Origin: DATKDF01 sp963752045
GTDB taxonomy: Bacteria; Acidobacteriota; Vicinamibacteria; Vicinamibacterales; SCN-69-37
Direction: 5' to 3'
NCBI GenBank assembly: GCA_963752045.1
Contig: CAVVWN010000003.1
Location: 62,001 to 126,000 of the forward strand
DNA: 64,000 nucleotides
The notes under the pieces are model-generated. The model had not been told where the DNA came from. It saw only the letters and a list, made by a program, of their open reading frames with translations, and searched no databases. Each line of letters starts with the position of its first letter. The stretch's first letter is position 1. This document shows positions 14,179 through 22,433 of the stretch, in pieces. A program made the position numbers and the translations under genes.

Positions 14179-14841
14179 CTACTGTAGCATCGCGGCGCGC
14201 AGAGCGGCCACCGCGCGCGCCGGGCCGAGGGCGCCCGGTTCGACGCCGGCCGGCAGGAAGAGGCCAATCGCTGCCACACCCGCGGCGCCGTTCGCGACGG
14301 CGGCCGACGCCCGTTCCACCGTCAGCCCGCCAATCGCGAGCACCGGTTTCTCGCTCGCCTCGGACGCCTGCCGCAGCCCGTCAAGGCCGGCGAGCGGCGC
14401 GCCGGCCGGTTTCGATCGCGTCGCGAACACCGTGCCGTAGAGCAGGTAGTCTGCGTCCTGGTGGGCAGCCACTTCGGACACCAGGTGGACCGACCGGCCG
14501 ATCGTCCATCCATCGGGCGCGATCGTCCTCACCCTCGCGGCGCGCGGACCGTCGGCCCGCACGTGCACGCCGGCTGCGCCGGCCGCAAGGGCGACGTCGG
14601 CCCGGTCGTTGACGATGATCGTAGTCGGCGTGCCGGCGGCGCGGGCCGCCAGGCGGCGGACGAGGGCGGCGAGCGCGGCGGCGTCAAGATCGCGTTCGCG
14701 AAGCTGAACCAGATCCGGTCGGGCGTCGACGACATCGTCCAGCCAGCGCTCGTAGGCGCGCCACCCCGCCTCCGACTCGTCCGCAGCGGTGACCCGGCGC
14801 CGATCTGTCACGACGCACACGAGCGGACCGGCAGTCGTCAC
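14179..14841 (-). CDS. thiE: Thiamine-phosphate synthase
   Basis: A 220-residue TIM-barrel enzyme that joins the hydroxymethylpyrimidine and thiazole halves of thiamine. Family features are CVVTDRRRV, DLVQLRERDLD, VNDRADVALAAGAAGVHV, YLLYGTVFATRSKPAG and VLAIGGLTVERA. The GTG at 14841 is chosen because it forms a GTGA overlap with the upstream stop; starts further upstream add an unrelated basic extension. No other thiamine gene is in the window and no TPP riboswitch is visible, since the gene has no leader. A TenI-like paralogue is a minor alternative. Confidence 0.87.
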   Translation of the reverse strand: MTTAGPLVCVVTDRRRVTAADESEAGWRAYERWLDDVVDARPDLVQLRERDLDAAALAALVRRLAARAAGTPTTIIVNDRADVALAAGAAGVHVRADGPRAARVRTIAPDGWTIGRSVHLVSEVAAHQDADYLLYGTVFATRSKPAGAPLAGLDGLRQASEASEKPVLAIGGLTVERASAAVANGAAGVAAIGLFLPAGVEPGALGPARAVAALRAAMLQ

Positions 14842-15140
14842 GAGTGTTCGTCGTGGGCGGCCCCGGCCGACGCCCGTCCCACGAACGATCCGGCCAGGTC
14901 GCGGAGTCCCGCAACCGCGGTGATGATGCCGATGCCCGTGACGGCGCCCCGAACGAAGCCGCTCGCCATCCAATCACCGAGCCGCGGAAACGTGCTGGCG
15001 AAAAAATTCTGATCCCACACCGTCATCCAGGGCGCGGCCACGAGCAGCACCCCGGCCTCGATGAGGTAGGCGGCGAGGAGCAGACGGGTAATCAGGCTGA
15101 TGACTGGCTCCTGGAAGATGTCAGTCCTGCATCGTATCAA
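14838..15140 (-). CDS. Small membrane protein, start codon uncertain
   Basis: A protein of about 90-100 residues with two hydrophobic segments (LITRLLLAAYLIEAGVLLV and a later AVTGIGIITAVAGL). Similar small proteins normally begin near ISLITRLLLAAY, but at that point the codon is ATC (15101), with AGGAG a few bases upstream and no ATG, GTG or TTG. The nearest usable starts are TTG at 15140 (used here) or ATG at 15212; both overlap rnhB. The end overlaps thiE (GTGA). The family is not recognised. Confidence 0.6.
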   Translation of the reverse strand: MIRCRTDIFQEPVISLITRLLLAAYLIEAGVLLVAAPWMTVWDQNFFASTFPRLGDWMASGFVRGAVTGIGIITAVAGLRDLAGSFVGRASAGAAHDEHS

Positions 15141-15756
15141 ACAGGTCGAACAGGGAGGGCGGCCGAAATGACTTCCGGTGGGCCGGTGAGTAGCCAAAGC
15201 GGCCGACGGCATCGAGATGTTCGCGGGTGGCGTAGCCCTTGTGACGATCGAACCCGTAACGGGGATCCCGGTCGTGCAGCGCCACCATCAGACGGTCGCG
15301 CGTCACTTTGGCGAGGATCGACGCGGCGGCAATGGCCGCCGACCGCCGATCCCCGCCGATGACGGCACGCTGGGGAATGACGAGGTCCGGAATGCGAAAC
15401 CCGTCGACGAGGACGAAGCCGGGAAGCGGCACGAGGCGCATCACGGCCTCGCGCATCGCGTCGAGCGACGCGCGGTGGATGTTGATCCGGTCGATCTCGG
15501 GCGCCTCGACGAGCGCCACCTGCCAGGCCACCGCCGCCCGCACGATCTCGCCGAAGAGCCGCTCACGGCCGGCCGCGGTCAGCAGTTTCGAGTCGCGGAC
15601 GCCCGCCACCCGTGGTTCGGGCGGCAGGACGACAGCTGCCGCGACGACCGGACCGGCCAGACAGCCGCGGCCCACTTCGTCGACGCCCGCCACGTGCACG
15701 AAGCCGAACTGGCGGGCGCGCCGCTCGAGCGCGCGGGAAGCCGACCGGCCCGCCAT
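15121..15756 (-). CDS. rnhB: Ribonuclease HII
   Basis: A 211-residue enzyme that cuts RNA in RNA-DNA hybrids and starts ribonucleotide excision. The catalytic motif DEVGRGCLAGPVVAAAVVL lies at about residues 25-43. VLVDGFRIPDL follows, then VIGGDRRSAAIAAASILAKV with the conserved Asp and a C-terminal GYSPAHRKSF. The gene stands in its usual place directly after rplS, three bases from its stop, in the trmD operon. Confidence 0.96.
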   Translation of the reverse strand: MAGRSASRALERRARQFGFVHVAGVDEVGRGCLAGPVVAAAVVLPPEPRVAGVRDSKLLTAAGRERLFGEIVRAAVAWQVALVEAPEIDRINIHRASLDAMREAVMRLVPLPGFVLVDGFRIPDLVIPQRAVIGGDRRSAAIAAASILAKVTRDRLMVALHDRDPRYGFDRHKGYATREHLDAVGRFGYSPAHRKSFRPPSLFDLFDTMQD

Positions 15757-15759
15757 GGG

Positions 15760-16107
15760 TCAGGCCGGGCGCTTCTGCTCCTTCATGCGGGCGGCCTTGC
15801 CCTTCCGCTCGCGCAGGTAGTACAGCTTCGCGCGGCGGACCTTGGCGCTCCGCACGATCTCGATCTTGTCGATGCGCGGCGAGTGCAGCGGGAAGATGCG
15901 CTCCACGCCCTGGCCGAACGACACCTTCCGCACGGTGAACGTCGCGCGCGCGCCGCCCCGGTGCATCCCGATGACGACTCCTTCGAACACCTGGATGCGC
16001 TCCTTGTCGCCCTCACGCACCTTGACGTGAACGCGGACGGTGTCGCCCGACCGCATGGCGGGACGCTCCACCAGCTGCGGCGTCTCGAGACTCTCAATCG
16101 CCTTCAT
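15760..16107 (-). CDS. rplS: 50S ribosomal protein L19
   Basis: A 115-residue protein of normal L19 length, with the family core GDTVRVHVKVREGDKERIQV, FEGVVIGMHRGGARATF and FPLHSPRIDKIEI. L19 sits at the 30S-50S interface. It overlaps the trmD stop by 14 bases and is followed by rnhB, the usual bacterial order. Confidence 0.98.
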   Translation of the reverse strand: MKAIESLETPQLVERPAMRSGDTVRVHVKVREGDKERIQVFEGVVIGMHRGGARATFTVRKVSFGQGVERIFPLHSPRIDKIEIVRSAKVRRAKLYYLRERKGKAARMKEQKRPA

Positions 16108-16873
16108 GCTCGCTCTCCTTTAGAACTTCTGCGGCGCCCTGGGCGCCGGCCAACCGTCTGTCCAACTCACGCCGCTCGTCAGGGTCGAGCGCGTCACGAT
16201 CGATCGCCTCCGGCCGTCGTTCGAGCGTTCGACGCACGCGCTCGCCGCGCCGCCAGCGTTCGATCTCTCCATGATGCCCCGACGTCAGCACCGCCGGCAC
16301 GTCCATCCCCCTGAACGACGCCGGCCGCGTGTAGTGCGGGTGGTCCAGCAGTCCCCGCGTGAACGAATCGGCTGCCACCGAGCCGGCATCGCCCACCACG
16401 CCGGGCACGAGCCTCACCACCGCGTCCAGCACGACGAGCGCCGGCAGCTCACCGCCCGTGAGCACATAGTCACCGATCGACAGCTCGTCCGTGGCGAGCG
16501 CCTCGGCCACGCGTTCGTCAACCCCCTCGTACCGGCCGCACAGAATGACGATCCGCTCCACCCCGCCGAGCTTCACGGCCTCGGCCTGCGTGAAACGGCG
16601 CCCCTGCGGCGTCATCAGCACCACCGCATCCGGCCGGCCGCGCTCGGCCGCCACGGCTTCGACGGCCTTCCAGAACGGCTCCGGCTTCATGACCATGCCC
16701 GGCCCGCCGCCGAACGCCACGTCATCGACCGTCCGGTGCCGGTCCTCGGTGTAGTCCCGGAGGTCTCGGACCCGGATGTCCACAAGACCCCGCGCACGCG
16801 CGCGGGCCACCACGCCTTCGCTGAGCGCCGCCTCGACGAGAGCCGGGAAGATCGTAATGACGTCAATTTGCAT
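16094..16873 (-). CDS. trmD: tRNA (guanine-37-N1)-methyltransferase
   Basis: A 259-residue SPOUT methyltransferase that makes m1G37 in tRNAs reading CCN and related codons, which prevents frameshifting. The start MQIDVITIFPALVEAAL is typical. The knotted SAM site contains ILCGRYEGVDERV and SIGDYVLTGGELPALVVLDA, and the C-terminal part has HYTRPASFRGMDVPAVLTSG. The order rimM-trmD-rplS is standard. A 20-base gap separates it from rimM. Confidence 0.98.
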   Translation of the reverse strand: MQIDVITIFPALVEAALSEGVVARARARGLVDIRVRDLRDYTEDRHRTVDDVAFGGGPGMVMKPEPFWKAVEAVAAERGRPDAVVLMTPQGRRFTQAEAVKLGGVERIVILCGRYEGVDERVAEALATDELSIGDYVLTGGELPALVVLDAVVRLVPGVVGDAGSVAADSFTRGLLDHPHYTRPASFRGMDVPAVLTSGHHGEIERWRRGERVRRTLERRPEAIDRDALDPDERRELDRRLAGAQGAAEVLKESEHEGD

Positions 16874-16893
16874 CAGCGACCTTCCAGGGCTCC

Positions 16894-17445
16894 TCAGGGT
16901 CGGGGCGTCCTCCTGTTCACCTCCAGCAATCCCGGCGGCGGGTCGATCACGACGACTCTCCGCGCGAGGTCCACGGTCGAACAGATATGGCCGACCATCG
17001 GCACGAGCACTTCACCGGCCGGTCCTTCGACGACGAGGAGCGGCGCCCCGGACCCGAACCGTACCTCGGTCACTGCGCCAACCGGACTTCCGGCCGTCGT
17101 GTCCACGCGGCAGCCCACCAGATCGTGCACGTAGTAGGTGTCCGGGCCGAGCGGCCGCAACTCGTCGGCCGGTATCCGAAGCTCGAGGCCGCGCACGGCT
17201 TCGGCCTCGTCGATCGACCCGACCCCTTCGAGCCCCACCACCCAGCGGGCGTCGTACGGGCGGCTCGACGCGATCCGCACCGGCTGCACCTCGGCCGGCG
17301 AGCGCATCCAGCACAGCACCGCACCCGGCGCGAATCGCTCGGAGGCAAAGTCCGTCTCGGACTCGACGACCACCTCTCCGCGACGACCGTGCGGCCTGAT
17401 GATGCGACCCACCGTGACCATCGAGGCCCAATCCACGTCGCTCAC
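16894..17445 (-). CDS. rimM: Ribosome maturation factor RimM
   Basis: A 183-residue factor for maturation of the 30S head, where it binds S19. The N-terminal domain begins VTVGRIIRPHGRRGEVVV and the PRC-barrel half contains YYVHDLVGCRVDT and LLVVEGPAGEVLVPMV. It sits between the KH protein and trmD as in most bacteria. There is an 18-base gap to khpA. Confidence 0.96.
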   Translation of the reverse strand: MSDVDWASMVTVGRIIRPHGRRGEVVVESETDFASERFAPGAVLCWMRSPAEVQPVRIASSRPYDARWVVGLEGVGSIDEAEAVRGLELRIPADELRPLGPDTYYVHDLVGCRVDTTAGSPVGAVTEVRFGSGAPLLVVEGPAGEVLVPMVGHICSTVDLARRVVVIDPPPGLLEVNRRTPRP

Positions 17446-17463
17446 CCGCGCCTCACGATGCGG

Positions 17464-17709
17464 TCAGTCGTCGTCGAGAAAATCGACCTGGACGCGCTGG
17501 CCTTCCAGCTCGCCGGCCGTGGCCGCCAGGGTGCGCACGGCCGCGGCCGTCCTGCCCTGCCGGCCGATCACGCGGCCAAGCTCGCCCGGGGCCATCACCA
17601 GTTCGATGATCGTCTGGCCGCGCCGCTCGATCTCGGTGACCTGCACTTCATCGGGCCGCGCCGCGAGCGCGCGCGCCACGACATCGACGACGTCGCGTGA
17701 ACGGCTCAC
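17464..17709 (-). CDS. khpA: KH-domain RNA-binding protein KhpA
   Basis: An 81-residue single KH domain. The RNA-binding GxxG loop is in GRVIGRQGRTAAAVRTL (about residues 45-61). KhpA binds RNA with its partner KhpB and affects cell division and size in some Gram-positive bacteria. The start overlaps the rpsP stop by ATGA. Its place between rpsP and rimM is typical. Confidence 0.93.
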   Translation of the reverse strand: MSRSRDVVDVVARALAARPDEVQVTEIERRGQTIIELVMAPGELGRVIGRQGRTAAAVRTLAATAGELEGQRVQVDFLDDD

Positions 17710-17981
17710 GATGCGGCGGTCGTCCCGGCGGCTTCGGCCACCTCTGGCGCCGGCAGCCGCTCGACGAGCGTGCGCACGGTGTCCGAGGGACGCGCGCCCA
17801 CGCCCATCCAGTGCGCCAGTCGCTCGCGGTCGATGACGACCGTCTCGGGCTTCGTGCGCGGGTTGTAATGGCCGAGCACCTCGACGAACTTGCCGTCCCG
17901 CGCGGTCTTGCCCTCGGTGACGACGACGCGGTAGAACGGGCGGTTCTTCGAGCCCGCGCGCCGCAAACGGATTACCAGCAT
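17706..17981 (-). CDS. rpsP: 30S ribosomal protein S16
   Basis: A 91-residue protein with the S16 hallmark start MLVIRLRRAGSKNRPFYRVV, then GKFVEVLGHYNPRTKPE and ERLAHWMGVGARPSDTV. It is needed for 30S assembly. The end has a short Ala-rich extension. It begins 10 bases after ffh. Confidence 0.98.
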   Translation of the reverse strand: MLVIRLRRAGSKNRPFYRVVVTEGKTARDGKFVEVLGHYNPRTKPETVVIDRERLAHWMGVGARPSDTVRTLVERLPAPEVAEAAGTTAAS

Positions 17982-17991
17982 TCTGCCTCCC

Positions 17992-19341
17992 TCATCGGCC
18001 CAGCAGGCTCCTCAGCCGCTGGCGCCCCTTCCGACCACTGACCCCGGCGCCCATGGTCTTGAGCATCCGGCGCATGTCTCCGAACTGCCGCAGCAGGCGG
18101 TTGACTTCCTCGACGCTTCGGCCGCTGCCGCGCGCGATGCGCTTGCGGCGGCTGCCGTTGATCAGCTTGTGATTGCGACGTTCGGCCGCCGTCATCGACG
18201 AGATGATGGCCTCCACGTGGCTGAGCTGCTTCTCGTCGACCTGATCCCGCTGATCCTTCAACTCCTTGAGCCCGCCGAGCCCCGGGATCATCCCCATCAC
18301 CTGCTCGAGCGGCCCCATCTTCTTGATCGTCTTCAGCTGGTCCCGAAAGTCCTCCAGCGTGAAGTCGTCGAGCCTCGTCCGCTGCTCGAGGCGCGCCCGG
18401 CTGTCGTCGTCGAGCGCGGCCTCGGCCCGCTCGATGAGCGACAGCACGTCGCCCATGCCGAGCAACCGCGACACCAGCCGATCCGCGTGGAACGGCTCGA
18501 GGTCTTCCGGCCTCTCCCCCACGCCCACGAACGCAATCGGCACGCCGACGACGCCGACCACCGACAGCGCCGCGCCGCCGCGCGCATCGCCGTCCATCTT
18601 GGTCATCACCACCCCGGTCACGCCCGTGCGGTGGCGGAACTCGCCGGCACTCCGGACGGCGTCCTGACCGGTCATCGCGTCGGCCACGTACAACAGGTCG
18701 GTCGGCTCGACCGCCGCCTTGATCGCGTCGAGCTCGGCCATCAGCTCGTCGTCGATGTGCAGCCGTCCGGCCGTATCGACGATGAGCGTGTCGAACCCCA
18801 GGTTCCGGGCAGCCTGGAGGGCGCCAGTCGCCCTCACAACCGGATCGAGCTCACCGGCCGGATCGTGAACCCGGATACCCTGCTGCCCCGCCAGCACCGA
18901 CAGCTGCTCGATGGCGGCCGGACGCCGCACGTCGGTCGACACCAGCATCGGGTGCCGCCCCTGCCCGGAGAGCCAGCGCGCGAGCTTGGCGGATGCCGTC
19001 GTCTTCCCGGCTCCCTGCAGCCCGAGCATCAGCACGACGCGCGGCTTGCGGGCCGCCGGGGGCAATCCCCCCTCGGCCGTGCCGAACAACCCGAGCATCT
19101 CGTCGCGCACGATGCGCACGACGTGCTGGGCCGGCGTCAGGCTCCGCAGCACGTCGTCGCCCACCGCCTTGACCCGAACGCGGTCGATGAACGCCTTGAC
19201 GACGCGGAAGTTGACGTCGGCTTCGAGCAGCGCCAGCCGAATTTCGCGCAGCGCCGCATCGACGCTCGATTCGGTCAGCCGCGCTTCGCCGCGAAGCGAC
19301 CGAAACACATCCTGCAGGCGGGTACTGAGCGATTCGAGCAT
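17992..19341 (-). CDS. ffh: Signal recognition particle protein Ffh
   Basis: A 449-residue SRP GTPase that binds signal sequences and 4.5S RNA to target membrane proteins co-translationally. The N domain is residues 1-90. The G domain has GLQGAGKTTASAKLARWL (P-loop), DTAGRLHIDDELMAEL and TKMDGDARGGAALS. The C-terminal M domain contains MGPLEQVMGMIPGLGG and the RNA-binding RRKRIARGSGRSVEEVNRLL. It leads the ffh-rpsP-khpA-rimM-trmD-rplS-rnhB operon. The 149 bases upstream hold no gene and no confident promoter. Confidence 0.98.
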   Translation of the reverse strand: MLESLSTRLQDVFRSLRGEARLTESSVDAALREIRLALLEADVNFRVVKAFIDRVRVKAVGDDVLRSLTPAQHVVRIVRDEMLGLFGTAEGGLPPAARKPRVVLMLGLQGAGKTTASAKLARWLSGQGRHPMLVSTDVRRPAAIEQLSVLAGQQGIRVHDPAGELDPVVRATGALQAARNLGFDTLIVDTAGRLHIDDELMAELDAIKAAVEPTDLLYVADAMTGQDAVRSAGEFRHRTGVTGVVMTKMDGDARGGAALSVVGVVGVPIAFVGVGERPEDLEPFHADRLVSRLLGMGDVLSLIERAEAALDDDSRARLEQRTRLDDFTLEDFRDQLKTIKKMGPLEQVMGMIPGLGGLKELKDQRDQVDEKQLSHVEAIISSMTAAERRNHKLINGSRRKRIARGSGRSVEEVNRLLRQFGDMRRMLKTMGAGVSGRKGRQRLRSLLGR

Positions 19342-19490
19342 GACTCTGACACGTGCCCCGCCAACCGGCGCCCCTACGAGCAGCCTAACCGGTTCCAGCG
19401 CAAACAGTTATGGTAAGCGAACCCGCCCGCCGACACAAGGACCTCAGGGCAGGCCCGACCCGCGGCCGCCTGCAGCCGGCCCAAGGCAAC

Positions 19491-20738
19491 TCACACGCCC
19501 TTGAGCAGGTGCCCCAGCTTGTCCTTCTTGGTCTTGAGGTAGCGGCGCGTGAACTCGGGCACTGGCGTGATTTCGAGCGGAATCGACGCCACGACCGACA
19601 AGCCGTACCCGTCCAACCCGATGAATTTGCGCGGGTTATTGGTGAGCAGGCGCATCGTCTTGACGCCGAGCTCGCGCAGAATCTGCGCGCCGATGCCGTA
19701 GTCCCGCTGGTCGGGCTTGAATCCCAGCCGCTCGTTGGCCTCGACCGTGTCGAGCCCCTGGTCCTGCAGCTCGTAGGCCCGGATCTTGTTGGCCAGTCCG
19801 ATGCCGCGACCCTCCTGATTGAGATAAAGGAGCACGCCCCGGCCCTCCTTGGCGATGCGCTGCATGGCCGCATCGAGTTGCGTGCCGCAGTCGCACCGGA
19901 CCGAATGGAACACGTCACCGGTCAGGCACGTCGAGTGCACGCGCACGACGACGTCTTCTCCGTCGCCGATCTCTCCCCTGACCAGCGCGACGTGGGTCTG
20001 GCCATCGATCACGCTCTCGAAGGCATGAATGTGAAACATGCCGTGGGCGGTGGGCAGCGTGGCGCTCGCGACCTTGCGGACCATGCGCTCGTTCCGCATC
20101 CGATAGCGGATCAGATCGGCAATCGTGATGAGCAGCAGGCGGTGCCGGCGGGCGAACTTCTTCAAGTCGCCGACCCGCGCCATCGTCCCGTCGCTGTTCA
20201 TGATTTCGCAGATCACGCCGGCCGGCCTGAGGCCGGCCATCCGGGCGAGGTCCACGGCCGCCTCGGTCTGGCCTGCCCGCACGAGGACGCCGCCCTCGCG
20301 CGCGCGCAGCGGGAACATATGACCTGGCCGGGCGAGGTCGTCGGGCGCGGTCTTCGGATCGACGGCCGCGAGAATGGTCGCCGCCCGGTCGCCCGCAGAA
20401 ATACCGGTGGTCGTCGAGGCCTTGGCTTCGATCGAGACGCAGAAGGCGGTGCCGAAGCTCGAGCTGTTCTCGCGCACCATGAGCGGGATGCCGAGCTCGT
20501 CGAGCCGCTCGCCCGTCATCGGCATGCAGATGAGCCCGCGGCCGTATCGGGCCATGAAGTTGACGATCTCGGGCGTGACCTTCTCGGCGGCGACGGTGAG
20601 ATCGCCCTCGTTCTCGCGGTCTTCATCGTCGACCACGATGACCATGCGGCCCTCGCGAATGGCCGCGACGGCCTCCTCGATGGGCGCAAAGCCCGGGCGG
20701 CGCCGGTCGGGCGCCGCCAGGCGCAGGCGTCGTGTCAT
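19491..20738 (-). CDS. ribBA: Bifunctional DHBP synthase / GTP cyclohydrolase II
   Basis: A 415-residue fusion for the two entry reactions of riboflavin synthesis. The N-terminal RibB domain has VVDDEDRENEGDLTVAAE (acid residues for ribulose 5-phosphate) and ARPGHMFPLRAREGGV. The C-terminal RibA domain has the zinc motif STCLTGDVFHSVRCDCG and YLNQEGRGIGLANK. An oddity is residue 157: Gln in RAGQTEA, where E. coli RibB has the metal-ligand His153 (GGHTEA). The RibA half looks intact. It overlaps the ribE stop by ATGA and is the last gene of the series. Confidence 0.96.
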   Translation of the reverse strand: MTRRLRLAAPDRRRPGFAPIEEAVAAIREGRMVIVVDDEDRENEGDLTVAAEKVTPEIVNFMARYGRGLICMPMTGERLDELGIPLMVRENSSSFGTAFCVSIEAKASTTTGISAGDRAATILAAVDPKTAPDDLARPGHMFPLRAREGGVLVRAGQTEAAVDLARMAGLRPAGVICEIMNSDGTMARVGDLKKFARRHRLLLITIADLIRYRMRNERMVRKVASATLPTAHGMFHIHAFESVIDGQTHVALVRGEIGDGEDVVVRVHSTCLTGDVFHSVRCDCGTQLDAAMQRIAKEGRGVLLYLNQEGRGIGLANKIRAYELQDQGLDTVEANERLGFKPDQRDYGIGAQILRELGVKTMRLLTNNPRKFIGLDGYGLSVVASIPLEITPVPEFTRRYLKTKKDKLGHLLKGV

Positions 20739-21367
20739 CGACGTCCTCCCGCCGCGTCCGGGACGCCGGCAACCGAAAACCCGGTCGCCTCCATGAGGCG
20801 CGCTACGTACTTGCCCAGCACATCACACTCCAGATTGACCGCATCACCCACACGGGTCGTCCGGAACGCCGTGTGCGCCACCGTGAACGGAATCAGCTGA
20901 ATCTCCACGATCGGGCCTTCGAGCCGCGCGACCGTGAGGCTCACGCCATCGACCGCAACTGACCCCTTGGGTACGACCAGGCCGAGCATCGACTCGTCGA
21001 TTCGTACCGCAAGCCAGTGGCACTCGCCATCGGCCTCGAACCTCGTCACACGGCCGACCGCGTCCACATGGCCGAGCACGAAATGGCCGCCGAGCCGCCC
21101 GTCCGCGCGGACGGGCCGTTCGAGGTTCACGACCTGACCGACGGCAGCGGCCTTCCAGGTCGTCACGCGCATGGTCTCGGGAGAGACGTCGGCGGCAAAA
21201 CCGGAGGGGTCGCACTCGACTGCCGTCAGACACACGCCGTTGACGGCGATGCTGTCGCCGGATGTCAGCTCCGCGCCGAGCTCCGTCGCAATGCGCACGC
21301 GCTCGCCGGCCTCTCGGCCGCTGATCGATGCGATTTGGCCTGTGGCTTCAATCAGTCCGGTGAACAT
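20735..21367 (-). CDS. ribE: Riboflavin synthase alpha chain
   Basis: A 210-residue enzyme that dismutates two 6,7-dimethyl-8-ribityllumazines to riboflavin. It has the standard start MFTGLIEATGQI and two similar lumazine-binding halves: GDSIAVNGVCLTAVE in the first and KGSVAVDGVSLTVARLEG in the second. It overlaps ribD by 20 bases and ribBA by 4, so the three rib genes are coupled. No lumazine synthase (ribH) gene is in the window. Confidence 0.96.
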   Translation of the reverse strand: MFTGLIEATGQIASISGREAGERVRIATELGAELTSGDSIAVNGVCLTAVECDPSGFAADVSPETMRVTTWKAAAVGQVVNLERPVRADGRLGGHFVLGHVDAVGRVTRFEADGECHWLAVRIDESMLGLVVPKGSVAVDGVSLTVARLEGPIVEIQLIPFTVAHTAFRTTRVGDAVNLECDVLGKYVARLMEATGFSVAGVPDAAGGRR

Positions 21368-22433
21368 CAGTTTCGACCAACACGTCCCGACCGAGCACCG
21401 TCACGCGGGGAGGCAACGCCTGCACGAGCCGACGCCCGACGCTCGATCCCATCGGCACCCCATGGCCAAGTTCCAGGGGCGTCACGACGCACTGCACGCG
21501 GTCGCCCACGCCGGCTTCACAGAACGCGTCATGCAGGCGCGGACCGCCCTCCACGAGCAAGGACAGGATCTCGCGACGCGCAAGCCGCTCGAGGACATCT
21601 GGAATGCTGCGCGCGGCCAGCCGTTCCACCGCCACGCCGCGCGACACGAGCTCGTCGAGAGTGCCTTGGTCGCCTCGCGCGGCGTCCTCGCCAACGACCA
21701 TTATGACCGGCCCGGCATCGAGCGTCGAGAAGACGCGGGCCTCGGGCCGAACGCGCAACCGCCAATCGAAGATCACACGCGTGAGGGGCCGCGGCCGAAA
21801 CGCGCCGCGGGCGGTGAGCAGCGGATCGTCATTGAGCACCGTGCCCGACCCGACGGCAATCGCGTCGATTTCGGCCCGCTGCCGGTGAAAGAACCGGTCG
21901 GCTTCCTTTCCGGTCAGGTGGATCCGCTCGCCCGCCCGTCCGACGAACCCATCGCGGGAGACGGCCGCCTTGAGGGTCACAAACGGCCGCTTGCAGACGA
22001 CCCAGGTGAAGAACGGCGCGTTCTGCCGGATGGCGCGCTCGCGGCGGATGCCTTCGGCGACCTCGACGTGATGGTCCCGCAGGTACGACAAGCCACCGCC
22101 TGCCTGCGGATTCGGGTCGGCCACGGCGGCGACCACGCGGCGGATGCCGGCGCGGATGATGCGCTCCACGCACGGTCCGGTCCGGCCGGAGTGGGTGCAC
22201 GGTTCGAGCGTGCAGTAGAGCGTCGCCCCGCGCGCCTCTTCCCCCGCCGAATCGAGCGCGGCCACTTCCGCATGCGGGCCGCCCGCCTCGAGGTGTGCAC
22301 CCTGACCGACGACCACGCCTGAGGGCGACACCACCACCGCGCCGACGATGGGATTGGGGCTGGTGCGGCCGCGCCCGCGCTCGGCCAGGTCCAGGGCCCG
22401 GTCCATCCACACCGCGTCGGGGACGCCCGTCAT
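21348..22433 (-). CDS. ribD: Riboflavin biosynthesis deaminase/reductase RibD
   Basis: A 361-residue bifunctional enzyme. The N-terminal deaminase has NPIVGAVVV and the zinc ligands GGPHAEVAAL and LEPCTHSGRTGPC. The C-terminal reductase starts near RPFVTLKAAVSRDG and has IAVGSGTVLNDDPLLTAR and LLVEGGPRLHDAF. It starts within four bases of the ftsY stop, so an FMN riboswitch leader cannot exist here. Expression must come from further upstream. Confidence 0.96.
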   Translation of the reverse strand: MTGVPDAVWMDRALDLAERGRGRTSPNPIVGAVVVSPSGVVVGQGAHLEAGGPHAEVAALDSAGEEARGATLYCTLEPCTHSGRTGPCVERIIRAGIRRVVAAVADPNPQAGGGLSYLRDHHVEVAEGIRRERAIRQNAPFFTWVVCKRPFVTLKAAVSRDGFVGRAGERIHLTGKEADRFFHRQRAEIDAIAVGSGTVLNDDPLLTARGAFRPRPLTRVIFDWRLRVRPEARVFSTLDAGPVIMVVGEDAARGDQGTLDELVSRGVAVERLAARSIPDVLERLARREILSLLVEGGPRLHDAFCEAGVGDRVQCVVTPLELGHGVPMGSSVGRRLVQALPPRVTVLGRDVLVETDVHRTD

